From Holacanthus passer (taxonomy: Eukaryota > Chordata > Actinopteri > Pomacanthidae), in assembly GCA_025331565.1 (NCBI GenBank), contig JAFREQ010000043.1, forward strand, positions 3,915,001-3,979,000: a DNA stretch of 64,000 nt. Direction: 5' to 3'. The position numbers and the translations under genes are program-made. The notes under the pieces are model-generated. The model was not told where the DNA came from, did no database searches, and was given only the letters and a program-made list of their open reading frames with translations. Shown piece by piece: positions 23,701 to 36,240 of the stretch; position 1 is the stretch's first letter, and each line of letters opens with the position of its first letter.

Positions 23701-25508
23701 TCCTGGTTCAGATCTGAACTCACCAGCAGGGCCTGCATGGCCTCCCACTCCTGTGGAGATTGGATCTTGTGGGCCAGGAGCCTGGTGGCCAGCTGAGGTC
23801 TGGAACACAGGTCATAGACATTACTGAATGTCCAGAGCACTGCACGCAGCAGTTGGGGGCAAAAAAGTAAATGCAATTGCAGTAAAGTGTGCTGAAAATA
23901 GTGCTGAGCAAGACATGAATATTTATTAGTTCTTTTTTATGTTAATTTAACATTAATAACTATTCAGATTAACACCCTTATAATTCTATGAAATTATGAA
24001 TGTCAGGTCTGTTTAATTTCCTATTGTTATGCAGCCTAACATACCAACATCAAATAGACAACTTGACATGTAATTTTCCACACCTAAAAAGAAATGGTCT
24101 CTTTTGTGTATTTTTAATATCTTTACAGGCCTAGTGTTTAGGGATATATAGGATTTGTATTCAGTACTAGAAGTCTCCAGTTGTAACATGCAGGTAGTGA
24201 ACTGAATGCATGTTGTTAATTTAATTTGATGTCCTCTTACCCCTCCAAATCATTGTTGAGCTGGTCACAGAAGGCATGGATGCTGCTCCAGTCTGTGTCT
24301 CTGTTAAGTGGGTTTGTGGCTCTGTCTGAAATGTTAGCAAATGAGATGTCAGACAACAGAGTTGATAGATGTTATGTCAGCATTACTACATTATATCAAG
24401 AGTGTTATTCTGATATTAGAATACATATGTCTGAGGTTTTGGTTACAGCGATGTTGTGATATTAACAGGTTGCATTGCTGTTAAAGACAACATTACAATA
24501 GGATTATTTATCTTTCTGAATTAATTTAATGTTTCGATCTGTGCCAATTCCTCTACCTATTCAATCATTGTTTCTCTATTCAGCTGCCACTTTGTTAGGT
24601 ACACCTATCAAAACAAATGCAGTGTTTTTGGATCAGGGAGGATGACATAATGTAAAATCCACCTCTGAGTACAATGCATTCAAATTCACAGAACCATAAG
24701 CTGCAGCCTGCAAAATGACCATAAAGTTGAATTAGCATGTCTCTACAGCAGCTTCAACACATATATTATAATCTCAGTGCACAACTTTTGTGTTGTTTTT
24801 TATTTTTAGGTAGTAGTTGCTAATAAACTGGCAACTGAGTGTATGTGGTTACTTTTAGCTTTTAGATGACAGCATCAATATTCATACCCAGAAGATATTC
24901 ACATTATAAAGATGTGTGAAAAGTGTTTTAAGTTTTTGTCATGACGATTAAAAAAAAAAGCTCAAGAAGGCCTAAAGGCTTCACAAGTGACTCCATGGTT
25001 AAAATGCATTAAGTCTGCCACATTAACGCCAACACGCCAATAAACATGTCAGGTGCTAACACAGTGTCGTTAGCTAGCTTGCTGTCGGCAGTCGCACTGT
25101 GTCACTGTCTCGTCTAGAACTTTCTCAGGAGGCCACAGCTTTGCCATAATCATAATCTAACCTCTGTGGCTAAAAATGTGGGCCCCGTGATCCTGTCGCC
25201 CACTAATACTTCCCAATTGAGCTGCCGTGCCGTGGAGCTAATGCTACGCCTGGCTGTGTTGTGTGTTGACAGCTGGCGAACACAGCAGCTCCGGAGGTAT
25301 AGGTTAGCATCCTGGATGTGACGGCGGGGTCCGAGCCTCCTCCTCTGGGACCCGCACCGCTGCGGTGAGCTGTCATCTCATCGACAACAACCCGCGGAGA
25401 ATAATGTGTGAGTGTCCGGCCCTGCAGGCCACACTGGCTCGGGAGAAGAAGTTCAAAATACTCACTGATACGAGACTCCAAACTCTCCGCATCGGGCGGC
25501 GCAGCCAT
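17701..25508 (-). CDS. gga1: ADP-ribosylation factor-binding protein GGA1
   Basis: Monomeric clathrin adaptor that sorts cargo (such as mannose-6-phosphate receptors) between trans-Golgi and endosomes. Seventeen coding exons in transcript order: 25466-25508, 24241-24325, 23724-23799, 23519-23617, 23293-23416, 22998-23098, 22756-22836, 22188-22325, 21986-22067, 21223-21333, 20960-21109, 20693-20766, 20311-20498, 19467-19696, 19198-19367, 18918-19028, 17701-17811; 657 aa against 639 in human. Domains: VHS (INRATNPLN through the SWTLGLP region), GAT (FEDEEKSKMLSRLL to NDSLTHVINLYKQ), a Ser/Pro-rich hinge with LLDLSGLD and the autoinhibitory LLDDELMSLG, and a C-terminal GAE ear starting near VPLESIKPSSLLPV and ending FPPPETWGNL. 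LLGKTLLQQSLPPEGLQV matches GGA1 rather than GGA2 or GGA3. The start is the first in-frame ATG giving the family N-terminus. Confidence 0.95.
17812..18917 (-). other. gga1: last gga1 intron, no feature recognised
   Basis: A 1.1-kb intron before the terminal coding exon. AT-rich unique sequence. I see no exon, RNA gene or clear transposon in it. Confidence 0.6.
24585..24800. repeat. dispersed repeat fragment in gga1 intron 1 (possible)
   Basis: The stretch beginning CACTTTGTTAGGTACACCT resembles the end of a repeat common in fish genomes (TTAGGTACACCT). No second terminal repeat is found, so the extent is uncertain. Confidence 0.35.
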
Positions 25509-25600
25509 TACTGCGAGATTTATGTGGCGTGTCAGTCTCGCGAGGGACGCACGCGGGTACGTAGAGGCAGAAGAGACGCAGAACTCGGGTGGATAGAAAT
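25509..25600 (-). promoter_or_regulatory. gga1: gga1 core promoter
   Basis: A TCTCGCGAGG site lies at 25536-25545, nine of ten bases of the TCTCGCGAGA core-promoter element found at many TATA-less housekeeping genes. It is only 28 bp upstream of the ATG, within a CpG-rich stretch (about 25200-25570). Transcription likely starts very close by, giving a short leader. No TATA box is seen. Confidence 0.55.
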
Positions 25601-26997
25601 GACAAACTAAAAACAATGGATTTTAAAAGATATTTGTATCATACTTTTACACAATGTTCTGCCTTATTGTATGTCTAATTTATTTCAATATATGTATATG
25701 TTAATTAAAATAAATAAATTACTCACTGGTGGACCATAAATAATAATGACAATAAGTTTTTTTTAAGCTAACGCCTTCGCCACAGCTGTTCATGTTCATT
25801 TGTAATTATTTTGTGAGTTTCTGATGCCAAATCAACGACAATATCCCTGAAAACTTCTCCAAATATTGAATTTTAGTCACAAATTAGATAATAAAGTCTA
25901 GATTTGAATGAATACACATTCTAGCAGATCGATTTCTATGATCGGAGAGCTGCATCAAGTGAGAGAGCAGAACCATACCGGAAGTACAAACCCTTCAGAA
26001 TAAAAGTGAATCGTTGCGCGTGACCACCAACATTTATCTATAAACGCAATCAGTAAGGTTTTATGATAGTTTTATTGCTGTTTTTCATTAAACAGATCAT
26101 TTTTCGTCTCCCTTTTTTCTTCAAGACTCAAAAGGCAAATGCTGCCACAATTTTATTTAACTTGATTGGCCGGAAATACTTTTAAAACAATGTCTTACTT
26201 TAGTGACGACAAGAAAACCTTTCTCGGATGTGTTGTCCAAACATTAAAAAGCCCGAAACTGAATATAGTCAAATGTATGAGTCTTTTTTTCTTCTTTTTA
26301 CATCGGACTGTTCATGATGAAAATGAGCAAGAACTGGGATGATGGATTGAAATGACCTAGATACTGTTTTAATGAAACTGTAATGCATTATAAAGTTTTG
26401 ATAAAAATCATATATTATATTTGACTATATTATATTTGAGTGTCACGTTGCAAAAAGTCTGGCAAGTCTTCATCTGAGACATAATCTTGTAACCAGAAAC
26501 CTCCCTTTCCTAATTATAGAGAAGCAGTAGCAACAGCTCTGTGTCGCCCTCCAGCGGCAGCTATTGTGCACAACTGAATGTGGAGCACAACAAGGTGGCA
26601 AGTAACGGGATTTAATTTTGATTTATCATATCGACCATGACTCATCGGATCACTGCAGATGTTTGGAGGACAGTTTGTCCAGAAGCTCATCGTTGGTGTG
26701 TGGTGAAAAAGACTGTGTTGCTGTGATTGGAGGAACCCGTTTGCGACTTAGCTGAAGTCGTGGCTGCAAACACCGAAGCGATGCAAAAATCTCAAACAAC
26801 ATAACAACAACAAAAATAACTTCCTTCCTTCCTGCTGCTTCACCACCGAGGCACACGTTTGGTCGCAGTGTTTCTGCAAAAGTTTGAAAGATGCTCGTTT
26901 CCTGTTTCCTCTAAGAACCTGGCCGGCTTTCTTTGATCTCCTCTGACTCATAAAGTGCCATGTTCACCCAGCACACATGTCACATCTCCCAGCAGAC
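25601..26997. other. intergenic region between divergent gga1 and micall1
   Basis: About 1.4 kb of mostly AT-rich sequence between two head-to-head genes. An ETS-type CCGGAAGT lies near 25978. The last 300 bp should contain the micall1 promoter and leader, but I see no clear TATA box or CpG island there. No gene is recognised. Confidence 0.5.
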
Positions 26998-29900
26998 ATG
27001 GCATCACCGAAGGCTTTACGAGACTGGTGCCGCCTGACATGCGCCCATTACCCCGATGTGGACATAAAGGACATGTCCACCTCGTTCAGAGATGGACTCG
27101 CCTTTTGCGCCATCATCCACAAGCACCGACCTGACCTCATGTGAGTAGAGCAGTTTTATAAAGCTGTGCAAAGTCATGCTCAGAGGACAAGGAAGTACAT
27201 TGTTTCTTGGTCTAATCTGCAGGTGCACGAGTTTTACTATTATGAACACATTGTCATTCTCCTGAGATGTAACTGTCTTGTTGACTGGGTCTGCTCCAGA
27301 TTGACTGACATGCTGTCTAATCTGGAGCAGGACATGCTCACTGTGTTTGGGGCTAATCTGCTCTCCTTCGCTTAATCTCTCTCTTGTCTTTCTGCTTAAC
27401 CTTTTCTTGTCCAGTTTAATGGGATTAGTTGATTTGTTTTTACCTCTTACATACAGCAACTGAACTGGAATTATCTTTATGTCTGTGGAGTGTTTTGTTT
27501 ACCACTGTTCAACAACAGGAAAACTCTTTTTGTTTGTTTGTGATTTTTGTCTTTTCATCATCTGTTAATCAGTCTCTCCATTTCCCCCACCTCGCTCCAG
27601 AGATTTCAGCTCCCTCTCCAAAGATAATGTTTATCAAAATAACAAACTGGTGAGTCATTTCCACCTATGTTTGCACACAGATCACAATGCAAATGTGTCT
27701 CTCACTCTGTGTTTGTGGTTTATTGATCTTTACTAACACAAAATAATGTAAAAAGTGATCTGTATTCATGCAACTTCCTGTCTACAGTGGCCTACCTTCA
27801 TTCTCTGTTCATCTTCCTGGTGTCTAGGCATTTGCGATTGCAGAGATGAAGCTGGGTATCCCTGCGTTGCTGGACCCAAACGACATGGTTTCCACTAAGG
27901 TGCCTGATTGTTTGAGTGTCATCACCTACCTTGCCCAGTACTACTATGTCTTCAACAGGAAGTCTTATGGTGTGTTGACTAGAGTTTCTCTTTTCTGTTA
28001 TATAGCTCTTTATCAAATGCTTTTATTCAGAGTTACTTCAAAGTTACACAGGTTGTTGTATTGTCTTGCTCAAAGGCACTTTATCAAGGCACATGATTAT
28101 TGAAGGACCCTGGCAGGGTATTAGGTCTATATCTGTGGTGTTTTGGCCTCTTTACGAGACACATAAATCCGGCCCTTTAAATAAATAGCTTTAAGTGGCA
28201 CCTCTCTTTTTCACCTGCTTTATTACCTGTGTTTTGGGTGCACTATTGTCTTTTACTCTTCACATCATGTGATTTAAATCATTATCCCTCCTCTACTCAA
28301 AGCAAGACAGCACATTTTCATGTTAAAGTTCTGCTTTTCCAAACTATGCTCCATTTGTGTGCCTTTGCAGCAGGGCTTGCCAGTTTGAGGTCATCACACG
28401 TCACTGTCTTAAACAACCTAACGAAGAGTAAATCTCCTGATGGTCTGAAACCCCGTAAGGTAATTGCTTGCTGTCATTTTAACGCACATATACTCCCAAC
28501 ATGAACATGCCTGTATTCTTGTGCTCTTTGTTATCCCTGATGCTGGGTTAACAGTTGCTGGTTTCTCTTCTCTTTTGAGAGCTCGGCTGATCTCGAAACC
28601 AGTAGAGACTATCGTTTATCCAACACGAGGCCACGGACGGTGTGTAGTTTGTGCTTTAAGCCTGTCCACCTCATACAGAGACATTTGATTGACGGAAAGA
28701 TCTACCATCGCAGCTGTTTCAGGTAACAGCACTGTTCACAAGGTAACAGCAGCTCATTTTATTAGTATTTGCTTCTATTAGGGTCTGGATGCAGAGTTGT
28801 CCAGAATGTGTGTAGATCTGGTTCAGACAAACTGCATTTCACACAGAAGAATGCATTTCAAATGTGTTACATGTGACCAATGTGATCACATTTGGCATCC
28901 ATACTCAGTGAGTTTGTGATTATAGCCAAAGTAGCAGCTCGAGAAGAGAACAGTTATTTAGACAGCAGTGCAGGTCAGTTATGGGATTACCCTTTTTCTG
29001 TTAATATATGTTATGGATATTTTCACAGCAACACATTTCATTGGTTGTCTTTTAGGTGCAAAGTATGCTACAGCACTCTTTTACCAGGGTCTTACACACA
29101 GGGAAGTGATGCTGGCTCATTGATCTGCACTCACCATACAACAGGCAGTAAAAGCACTTGTGCTGACCTCAATCAGCAAATTGGATCTACTGAGAATCGG
29201 CCCCAGTGTAAGTTTCATACAGGTTATTTTTCTCTGGGTGGATTGGCTATTGCCAGCGTCCCTCATTACACTAAGAAAGCAGAGTCACAGGAAAGACAGG
29301 TTTGTAATACAACAAAGACCGAGGGGGAAGAAAGGCAGGAGAGGAGCAGAGAGGTGACAGACAGAGAAAACAGAGACTGCACTGTTGGACTGAAGAGCAT
29401 GGCAAAGAAGCCAGCACCTCCTCATTTTCCCTCACCCAGAGCTAAGGACAGGACTACTGAAGGAGCTGAAAATGCAGACAGCAACATACAGCAGGAAGCG
29501 ACAAAGAATCACAAGCCCTCTGAGCTCTCTTCACCTTGTGCACAAGTGACGGAAGGAAGCAGTCGACCGGTTCCAGCACCCAGGCGAATGTTAGACTCTT
29601 CTGTAGTCCCTGTTCCTGCTCCCAGGACCAAAACTTCCCAGACAACAAACAGTTCTCCTGCTGCAGGTAAATACATGATATTATTGTACTGTTATTTCTC
29701 TGTTTGTATGTTGATGTTAGATCCATGTCCATTGCTTCTCTTGTCTGACTGGGTGAAAAAAACATGAAGTCATTTTTATTTTTCTCTCTCTTTCTCTGCA
29801 CAGGGAATTCATCCAACCAAAATAAATTATCACCTCACATGTAAGTGCACAGAAAGAGCCTGTTCTCTGCTTATCTTTGGCACAAACCTCAGGCTCTCTC

Positions 29901-32900
29901 CTGCATTTCTCTGGAATATGTTGTATTTTTCTTTTACTCGCTTTACCTCTATAACTCACAGCTACAAATGTTTTAAATATTGACAATAATCAGAACAATT
30001 ACATCAACATGCAGGACAGACACATTGTTGATAAAGCACTAATAAATACACCATACATACCGAGTCATGCAACGCTGACCATCTAGCAACTGGAAACAGA
30101 CATGGGACAAGTTTGCAGCATGTTAGCCAGTAGTACTAACAAGTATAATAAAATTAGCAATGTATTTAATAGATTGAAAGTGTTCACATCTGATTTTTTT
30201 TAAGGAAAGGCCTTGAGACTTTGTTTGAAGTTATGTTAGGTGGTGCAGTTTCTTATTTCAGTTGGCAGGGTGTTGGTAGCATGATTGACTGAAGGAACTG
30301 GACCTGTAAGGAGTTACAGGGTTCCATAATAATATTAATAATATAATTAGAGTAAACATGACTGATTTCCTCACAAGTTCCTCCTCACTTGTGAAGTCAT
30401 CTTGTCTTTTGTCTTTCCCCTTGTTGCGCCAGCCCAAACAGTGGTAGCCCGAAAGTGAAAACCAACCATCCATGGCTGGCCATCGTCCATCCCGGACCCT
30501 GGACACAACTGCCTCCCGCTCCAGCTCCAGTACCCACTCCTCGATCCAAATCTGTCTCTAACCCGCAGGGGTCATGGTACAGACACAAAGTGCCTGCTCC
30601 CAATCCATTTGGAGAGGATGTGGATGAGGACACTCAGGAAGAGGGTACCAAACCTGAGCCTGCAGACCAAACTAAACCCTCAGGGGCAGCTGTCCATTTA
30701 AATGGAAGCAATCTGGGTGCAGTTACTAACACAGTGGGCGCTTCAAGTGAACCAGTTGGAGATACTAGTCAAATTGGTATATCAGATTTGGATGTAACTG
30801 GAAACACAGGAAGTCCACAAGCAGATGTGACTGATGCAGCAGCAGCAGAACAGCATGCCACTTCAGATGAAGCACAGAGTCACATTTTACCCAGGAGTCT
30901 TTCTGTGCCAGCTATCACATCTGCCCACTGTCAAAGCTCCTTTTTGCCCATTGATGCGACAGAAGCAAATGAATGTGATCAGGTCACATCGTGTCAAAGT
31001 AAGGTATGAAGTTAATGACTAACTATTAATAATGAAATATTCTGCAGACACAGTCTCATAACCACAATACTCGATCCCCCAGAAAGGATTTTTTATGGAA
31101 TGCTAATGCTATGTAAACATATCACAACAGATTAAGTAGGTTTCCGTCATTTTGCCAAGACAGTCATATATAGTATAAACTGCCAAACAGTTCTCCATTT
31201 TCTTTCCATCTTTAGATGGCCTGCAAAGAGAACCCTTTTGATCGAAAGCCTGCCATGCCCAAATCAAAGACTTTTCAGTCCCTCCCATCTAGACGGGCCC
31301 CAGCCCCTGGACATGGCTTCCCACTCATTAAAAGGAAGGTAAAATGGCTGGACCTACAACTCAAAAGGCGTCTAACATTAAGAAATTATGTACTACAATT
31401 TTAGTCTCTTATGTTACTTGACAGGTGCAGACTGACCAGAATGTTTCTACAGAAGACTTACAGGTGGAGATGAGCGAACTGGATAAACAGCTGGAGGCAA
31501 TGGAACAAAGAGGAGTCGAACTGGAGAGGAATCTGAGAGACTGCAAGAATGGTTCTACAAATTGTTCCTGCTAGTTCTAGATAAAAGTATTTACTGGCAT
31601 AAAATCACTGTTTATACTGTATCTCTGTTATATCACTGTTCCCTCTTTTTTAATTTCAGATAAAGAGGAGGAACAAATGCTAATGGAGTGGTTCTCTCTT
31701 GTCCACGAGAGACATGCTCTGGTGTGCAAAGATACAGAGCTGGTTCATCTGTAAGTAGATTAGATCAGGACAGTGATTTTGCTCTGGTAATGAGTTGTAT
31801 GTGCCATTATTTTTCATTTATGCCGTATTTTACTCTGCATCCAAAAGGTTTCGTGAGTGTTGTGATGGGAGGTTTCATGAATTTTACAGGCATTTTGCGT
31901 TGTGCCTTTTCCCAGGGCGAAGCAGCAGAAGTTAGAGGAGAGACAGGCAGATGTGGAGTACGAGCTCAGGTGCCTCCTTAACAGACCAGGTGTGTTATTG
32001 TGTGCATCACTTTGCAACTTTTTCAGCTAGCATATCTCACAATGATAGTTATTTATTTCAAATCACCAGGGGCGTTCCACGAGGGGATATATATAACAAT
32101 ATAATAATAAATCCAACATTTGTAGTTTCACTCCTAACCATACCACTTTTCAGATGTTGGTTAAAAAAACCCAAATAAAGCATCACAATAAAAATCACAC
32201 ATAAACACTTTATGTATATGAAAGCTTAAATTTTGCTTTTTGTTACAAAATTTTTAATTCTTTGGTTCCATGAGCTTTGCCTTTTGAATTTTGAGTAAGG
32301 AAATAACAAATAGTAAATCAGAAACCTAACCAAAACCACCGGGTGCAGTTTCCTGAATGTGGTAAATGTGATGCAGTGTAAAGGAGTGATTTGCACTGCT
32401 TTGTTTTGTTTATTGTTAACACACCGCTGTCTTCACATTCAGAGAGTGACTGGAGTCAGGAGAATCGACGTCAAGAGCAGCAGCTGATGGATGAGCTGGT
32501 CGCCATCATCGAACAGAGGAACCAGATCATCAGCAGTTTGGATCAGGACAGGCAGAGGTGGACAGAAAAAAAAAATCAATACATGTTGTTTTCACCTTCC
32601 GAGATTTTTGTGACAAAAAATATAAATGCAACTTTGCTTTTCTGATTAGGGAAAGAGAAGAAGATATGCTTTTGGAAGCCATGGTGAAGAACAAAGGTGA
32701 GACAATTACTTTATCAAAAAGTCCCCTGTAAAAATAGACTTTTTCTTACTGTTGTGTCTTCTTGTGTTCATCTCTTACTCCCCTCATTGCTTATGGCAAA
32801 TGCAAAGCAAATATATAATTCTATAAAACGCTAATGTTTGCTTACAAAAACCATTGAAAATGGTGACCCATGTTTTACTAACTGTGACATCTCTTTTCAG

Positions 32901-33025
32901 ATTTCCAGAAAGAAGGGATGAAAGAGCTAAAGAAGTCAAAAGGAAAGTTCAAGCCCACCAAAGTTTTTAAGCTGCTGAGCCATAAAGCAGAGAGCACCAA
33001 AGACTCCACCGACAAGAAGAGCTGA
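26998..33025 (+). CDS. micall1: MICAL-like protein 1
   Basis: Scaffold of recycling endosomes that binds Rab8/Rab35 and EHD1. Fifteen exons: 26998-27140, 27601-27649, 27828-27969, 28371-28459, 28580-28722, 29056-29666, 29804-29840, 30433-31003, 31216-31338, 31425-31551, 31660-31750, 31916-31989, 32443-32557, 32650-32696, 32901-33025; 828 aa (human 863). An N-terminal calponin-homology domain (SFRDGLAFCAIIHKHRPDL, LGIPALLDPNDM) is followed by a LIM domain with C163, C166, H184, C187, C190, C193 and a closing LICTHH. Then comes a long Pro/Ser-rich linker with PVPAPR motifs, two NPF motifs (NPFGEDVDED and KENPFDRKP), APGHGFPLIKRK, and a C-terminal bMERB coiled-coil (ERQADVEYELRCLLNRP). An ATG seven codons upstream (26977) is also in frame; 26998 aligns with human MAGPRGAL and is preferred. 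Confidence 0.95.
28015..28115. repeat. dispersed repeat fragment in micall1 intron 3 (possible)
   Basis: The stretch with AATGCTTTTATTCAGAGTTA and TTGCTCAAAGGCAC resembles a common fish repeat (consensus like AAAGYGACTTACA then TTGCTCAAGGGCAC). It is degenerate, and its class is not determined. Confidence 0.4.
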
Positions 33026-33325
33026 AGTACTGTCATGACTGCAGAAACTCTCATAGACAACAAACTCGTTTTTACTTGGAGATGATGAAGATGATCATAA
33101 TATGAAAGTTTATTCATTTGTTGAAGAGCAGTTCTTTAGCATAGACAAAATGAAGGAACCACATTCTCAGTGCAAATGAATCAGTGTTATCAATACATTT
33201 CCTCTTCTGTGTTTCATTACTTGCCCATCCTCCCATATACAATCAATATTTAAGTTTTTAAAAATGTTTATTACATACTTGTATTAGTTGAAGTATGAAA
33301 TAAATATTTATGTTGGCAAAGGTTT
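33026..33325 (+). terminator. micall1: micall1 3' UTR with poly(A) signal at 33299-33304
   Basis: Short 3' UTR. AATAAA lies at 33299-33304, about 275 nt after the stop, followed by a T/G-rich stretch suited to cleavage. Confidence 0.7.
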
Positions 33326-34130
33326 ATGTCTACTTGTTAACAGAACTTTTATTTCAACCCTTTTTGGAAATACTAGTTATCTACTATGCTGAAAAGTGTA
33401 TTTAAATTCACTAAAAGCAGTTGATTAAAACACCTTGTTATGAGTTGTTTCATGAATAAGAACATTCACATTGTGGAGATGTTTGTTCCATTCCATTGTT
33501 TTTGCTCTAATATTAAAGTTAAGTTAAAGATGCTGGAGAGCAGAGCTTAGAAAGCCCTTAAAAAGCTGATAAAGTGAAAACTGGTTCTAGTTTTCTTTTA
33601 TGTGAAATTGTCATCCATAATCTATGCTGCCTGGTTTTGTGTTGTTTTCAGAGTTTGCAGACAGTTAAATTCCAAATTTGACTTGTTTTCTGTACTTAAC
33701 TTGACAAGCTCCTCAGAGAGTCCTGGTTTGTTTTTGACTATGATGTTATCAGAGGAAGTCTACTCGTCTAGATAAACTAAAAACATTAAATGAGCTGTAC
33801 TTGAAAATTCACAGCTTTGTTCTTACATAAACATTTTAAAGTTATGGTGAAATTACTGATACATTCCTGATGGTTCAAAAATCAGCATGCTTAACAACAA
33901 GTGTGTCACTATTTGCAAACCCAAATTTAGTATATAAATTTAATTGAATTAATTCAGTCAGCAATGAAACAGACAAATAGAATTTCACCTGTACCACATT
34001 TTTTTTTACAGGTCACGGTTTTATTTTACTAGATTAGATCAAATGATGCCAGTGTTAACTTTTTTCCAAACCTTATGCAGCACAAGCGGAACGAAACAAA
34101 CGTTCCCCCTTTGTATCCGGAATATTTCCC
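33326..34130. other. intergenic region micall1-polr2f
   Basis: About 800 bp of AT-rich unique sequence between two plus-strand genes. No gene, repeat or RNA is recognised. Confidence 0.5.
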
Positions 34131-34255
34131 AACGTACCAAGCCACCGGAAGTTGCCGATTCTCACCGTTCATGTGGGTTCATGTTGACAACAAGAAGTGC
34201 TTCTGATTTTTACTTTAATCCCAACGAGTTATATATACGATCTTCAAAATAAAAC
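34131..34255 (+). promoter_or_regulatory. polr2f: polr2f proximal promoter and leader
   Basis: An ETS-family site CCGGAAGT lies near 34144-34151, about 110 bp before the ATG, in the position usual for TATA-less housekeeping promoters. No TATA box is placed appropriately. Confidence 0.45.
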
Positions 34256-35731
34256 ATGTCCGACAACGAAGATAAGTAAGTAACGACACACAGCTTTAAC
34301 TTGTTATATTAAACGGCGTATTTGCTTTAACGTTAACACAACACAACGTGGGCTAACGTAGCTAACTAACGTTTAGCCAGTTAGCCAGAAGAACTATCCA
34401 TTACAAATTTATTCTGGATCAGTTTTCTTTTTGATAACTGTGTCCATGTTAAATTTGTAGCTTCGACGACGGAGATTTTGATGATGCCGAGGAGGATGAG
34501 GGGTTAGATGACCTGGAAAACGTGGAAGATGTAAGTTCATAATAATTAGACAATTGACTGCTCCAACTGTATGGAACAGACATTCAGCTAGCTTGTGTGT
34601 AACCTATCAAGCCATTTGCGATTTAATCTTGTAAAAATCTTATGTCATTTGGTCTTTATTTGATTAAGTCAAAGTCAAGTCAAGTCGAGTCAATTCAAAG
34701 CGCTCACTGTCATATGCACAGTTAAAACAAGTTTCCCTGTACCATGAAATTCTTCCTTTGCTTTCCTCTATGAACACCGCTTTGAGTTAACAATAGAAAA
34801 TACAAAAAATAAAGAATAAAATCAAAATTAAAAAGATATATACAGGATTTTTACAATAACAACAACAACATAAATGTACAATAAAAAGTGCCAGTGCAAC
34901 ATGAATGTGCAAAATATCAGTTCTCGTGATCAGTATAATACAATGTACAATATTATACAGTACAGACAGATTAGTTCAAACCTGCTTGTTTTGCTCTTAT
35001 GTTCAGGAAGACCAGGAGAACGTGCAGATCCTGCCTGCAGGAGAGGGCCAGCAGGCAAACCAGAAGAGGATCACAACACCCTACATGACTAAATATGAGA
35101 GGGCCAGAGTGCTTGGGACACGAGCTTTACAGATAGCGTGAGTGTTGTCTTATGTGTTGAGGTACACACAGTGTCCTGGGTTCAGATCTGACCTCTTACC
35201 TCAGATCTTTGGCTCCGGTTTGCGCACTCTTTTACACTCTCTCCTGCTGTGTCAATTGAATGTATTTAGTACCATGACCCAGCCCTAAATGTATTGTAGG
35301 AGAGTTTGGGTGCTTGGAGACAACTTCATTAGTTAGATGCTGCCACTTACACATGTACTTACATTTACTGTACGTGTCTGTCTGCTGCCTTGTTTCCAAC
35401 AGGATGTGTGCCCCTGTCATGGTGGAGCTGGAGGGAGAAACAGACCCCTTACAAATAGCAATGAAAGAGCTGAAGTAAGTGGTAATTGCATAGGTTGAAT
35501 GGTCAGTAATGTTTTATAAAATTATATTCTGACTACATCTTTAGTTTTGTGGTCTGTATTTAAGCACAATATTCTATGATGTAGAGCTTCTCTGTACTTC
35601 CCAGGGTCTTACTTTGAGTTTCGTTTGTCCTCTCCAACAGGAGCAGAAAGATCCCCATCATCATCCGCAGGTACCTTCCTGATGGGAGTTATGAGGACTG
35701 GGGCTGTGATGAGCTCATCATAACTGATTAA
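34256..35731 (+). CDS. polr2f: RNA polymerase subunit RPABC2 (RPB6)
   Basis: Small subunit shared by nuclear RNA polymerases I, II and III, needed for core assembly. Five coding exons: 34256-34275, 34461-34530, 35007-35137, 35403-35474, 35641-35731; 127 aa, the family's normal length. It starts MSDNEDN, then an acidic N-terminal tail ([17 protein letters not shown]), then the conserved fold with [38 protein letters not shown] and [20 protein letters not shown], ending DELIITD. Identity to human is very high. One visible change is Cys in place of Val just before DELIITD. In human this gene lies next to MICALL1 and converges with SOX10, as here. Confidence 0.98.
34665..34960. repeat. dispersed repeat in polr2f intron 2
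   Basis: The segment with GTCAAGTCAAGTCGAGTCAA, TCACTGTCATATGCACAG and CCCTGTACCATGAAATTCTT resembles a repeat family widespread in fish. It is followed by A-rich simple sequence (ACAATAACAACAACAACA). Class and exact ends are not certain. Confidence 0.5.
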
Positions 35732-36240
35732 ACAACTTATCCAGTGTGCACTGGCAAAACAATATATGCTGGTTCACACCCACCACCGTCTCAGGTCAGT
35801 CAGCTACACAAACCAAGAAGACTCCTAAGATGGATACAATTATCACCCACCTGTTCAAACCTCAATTTTGATCCACAAACATCTTTCACATCAGGTGACT
35901 TTGTGAATTGGTGAAATATAAATACGTGGAATGTACTTAAGAGACACTAGAAGAGTCATCAAAATCAATGGTGTGTCGCTTGTTACATTCTCAGTCTCAT
36001 TGTGCTGTCGCCACAAAACTCAAGTTAAATTCCAGGTTTGAATCTAAAGTTCTTTTTGTTTTAACAGCTGCATTATAACTTAGAGCCACAAGGGGGAAAT
36101 GTAACTTAAGTCAAACATTAACTTTGTTTTACAAAATAATCCTATGTTGTTATTATTCCATTTGTTGTTTTTGAAGTAGAGAGGTGTTTAGTGTGAAAGA
36201 GCTTTTTTATTATTAATAAACTCTTTTGTATAAATGGCCA
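35732..36240 (+). terminator. polr2f: polr2f 3' UTR with poly(A) signal at 36215-36220
   Basis: AATAAA at 36215-36220, about 485 nt after the stop codon, followed by T/G-rich sequence. Confidence 0.65.

Noticed and set aside
25203..25616. Longer Gga1 N-terminus using upstream ATGs in the same frame
   Set aside because: The frame is open upstream, but the family N-terminus begins at 25508 and the promoter element lies inside the would-be extension.
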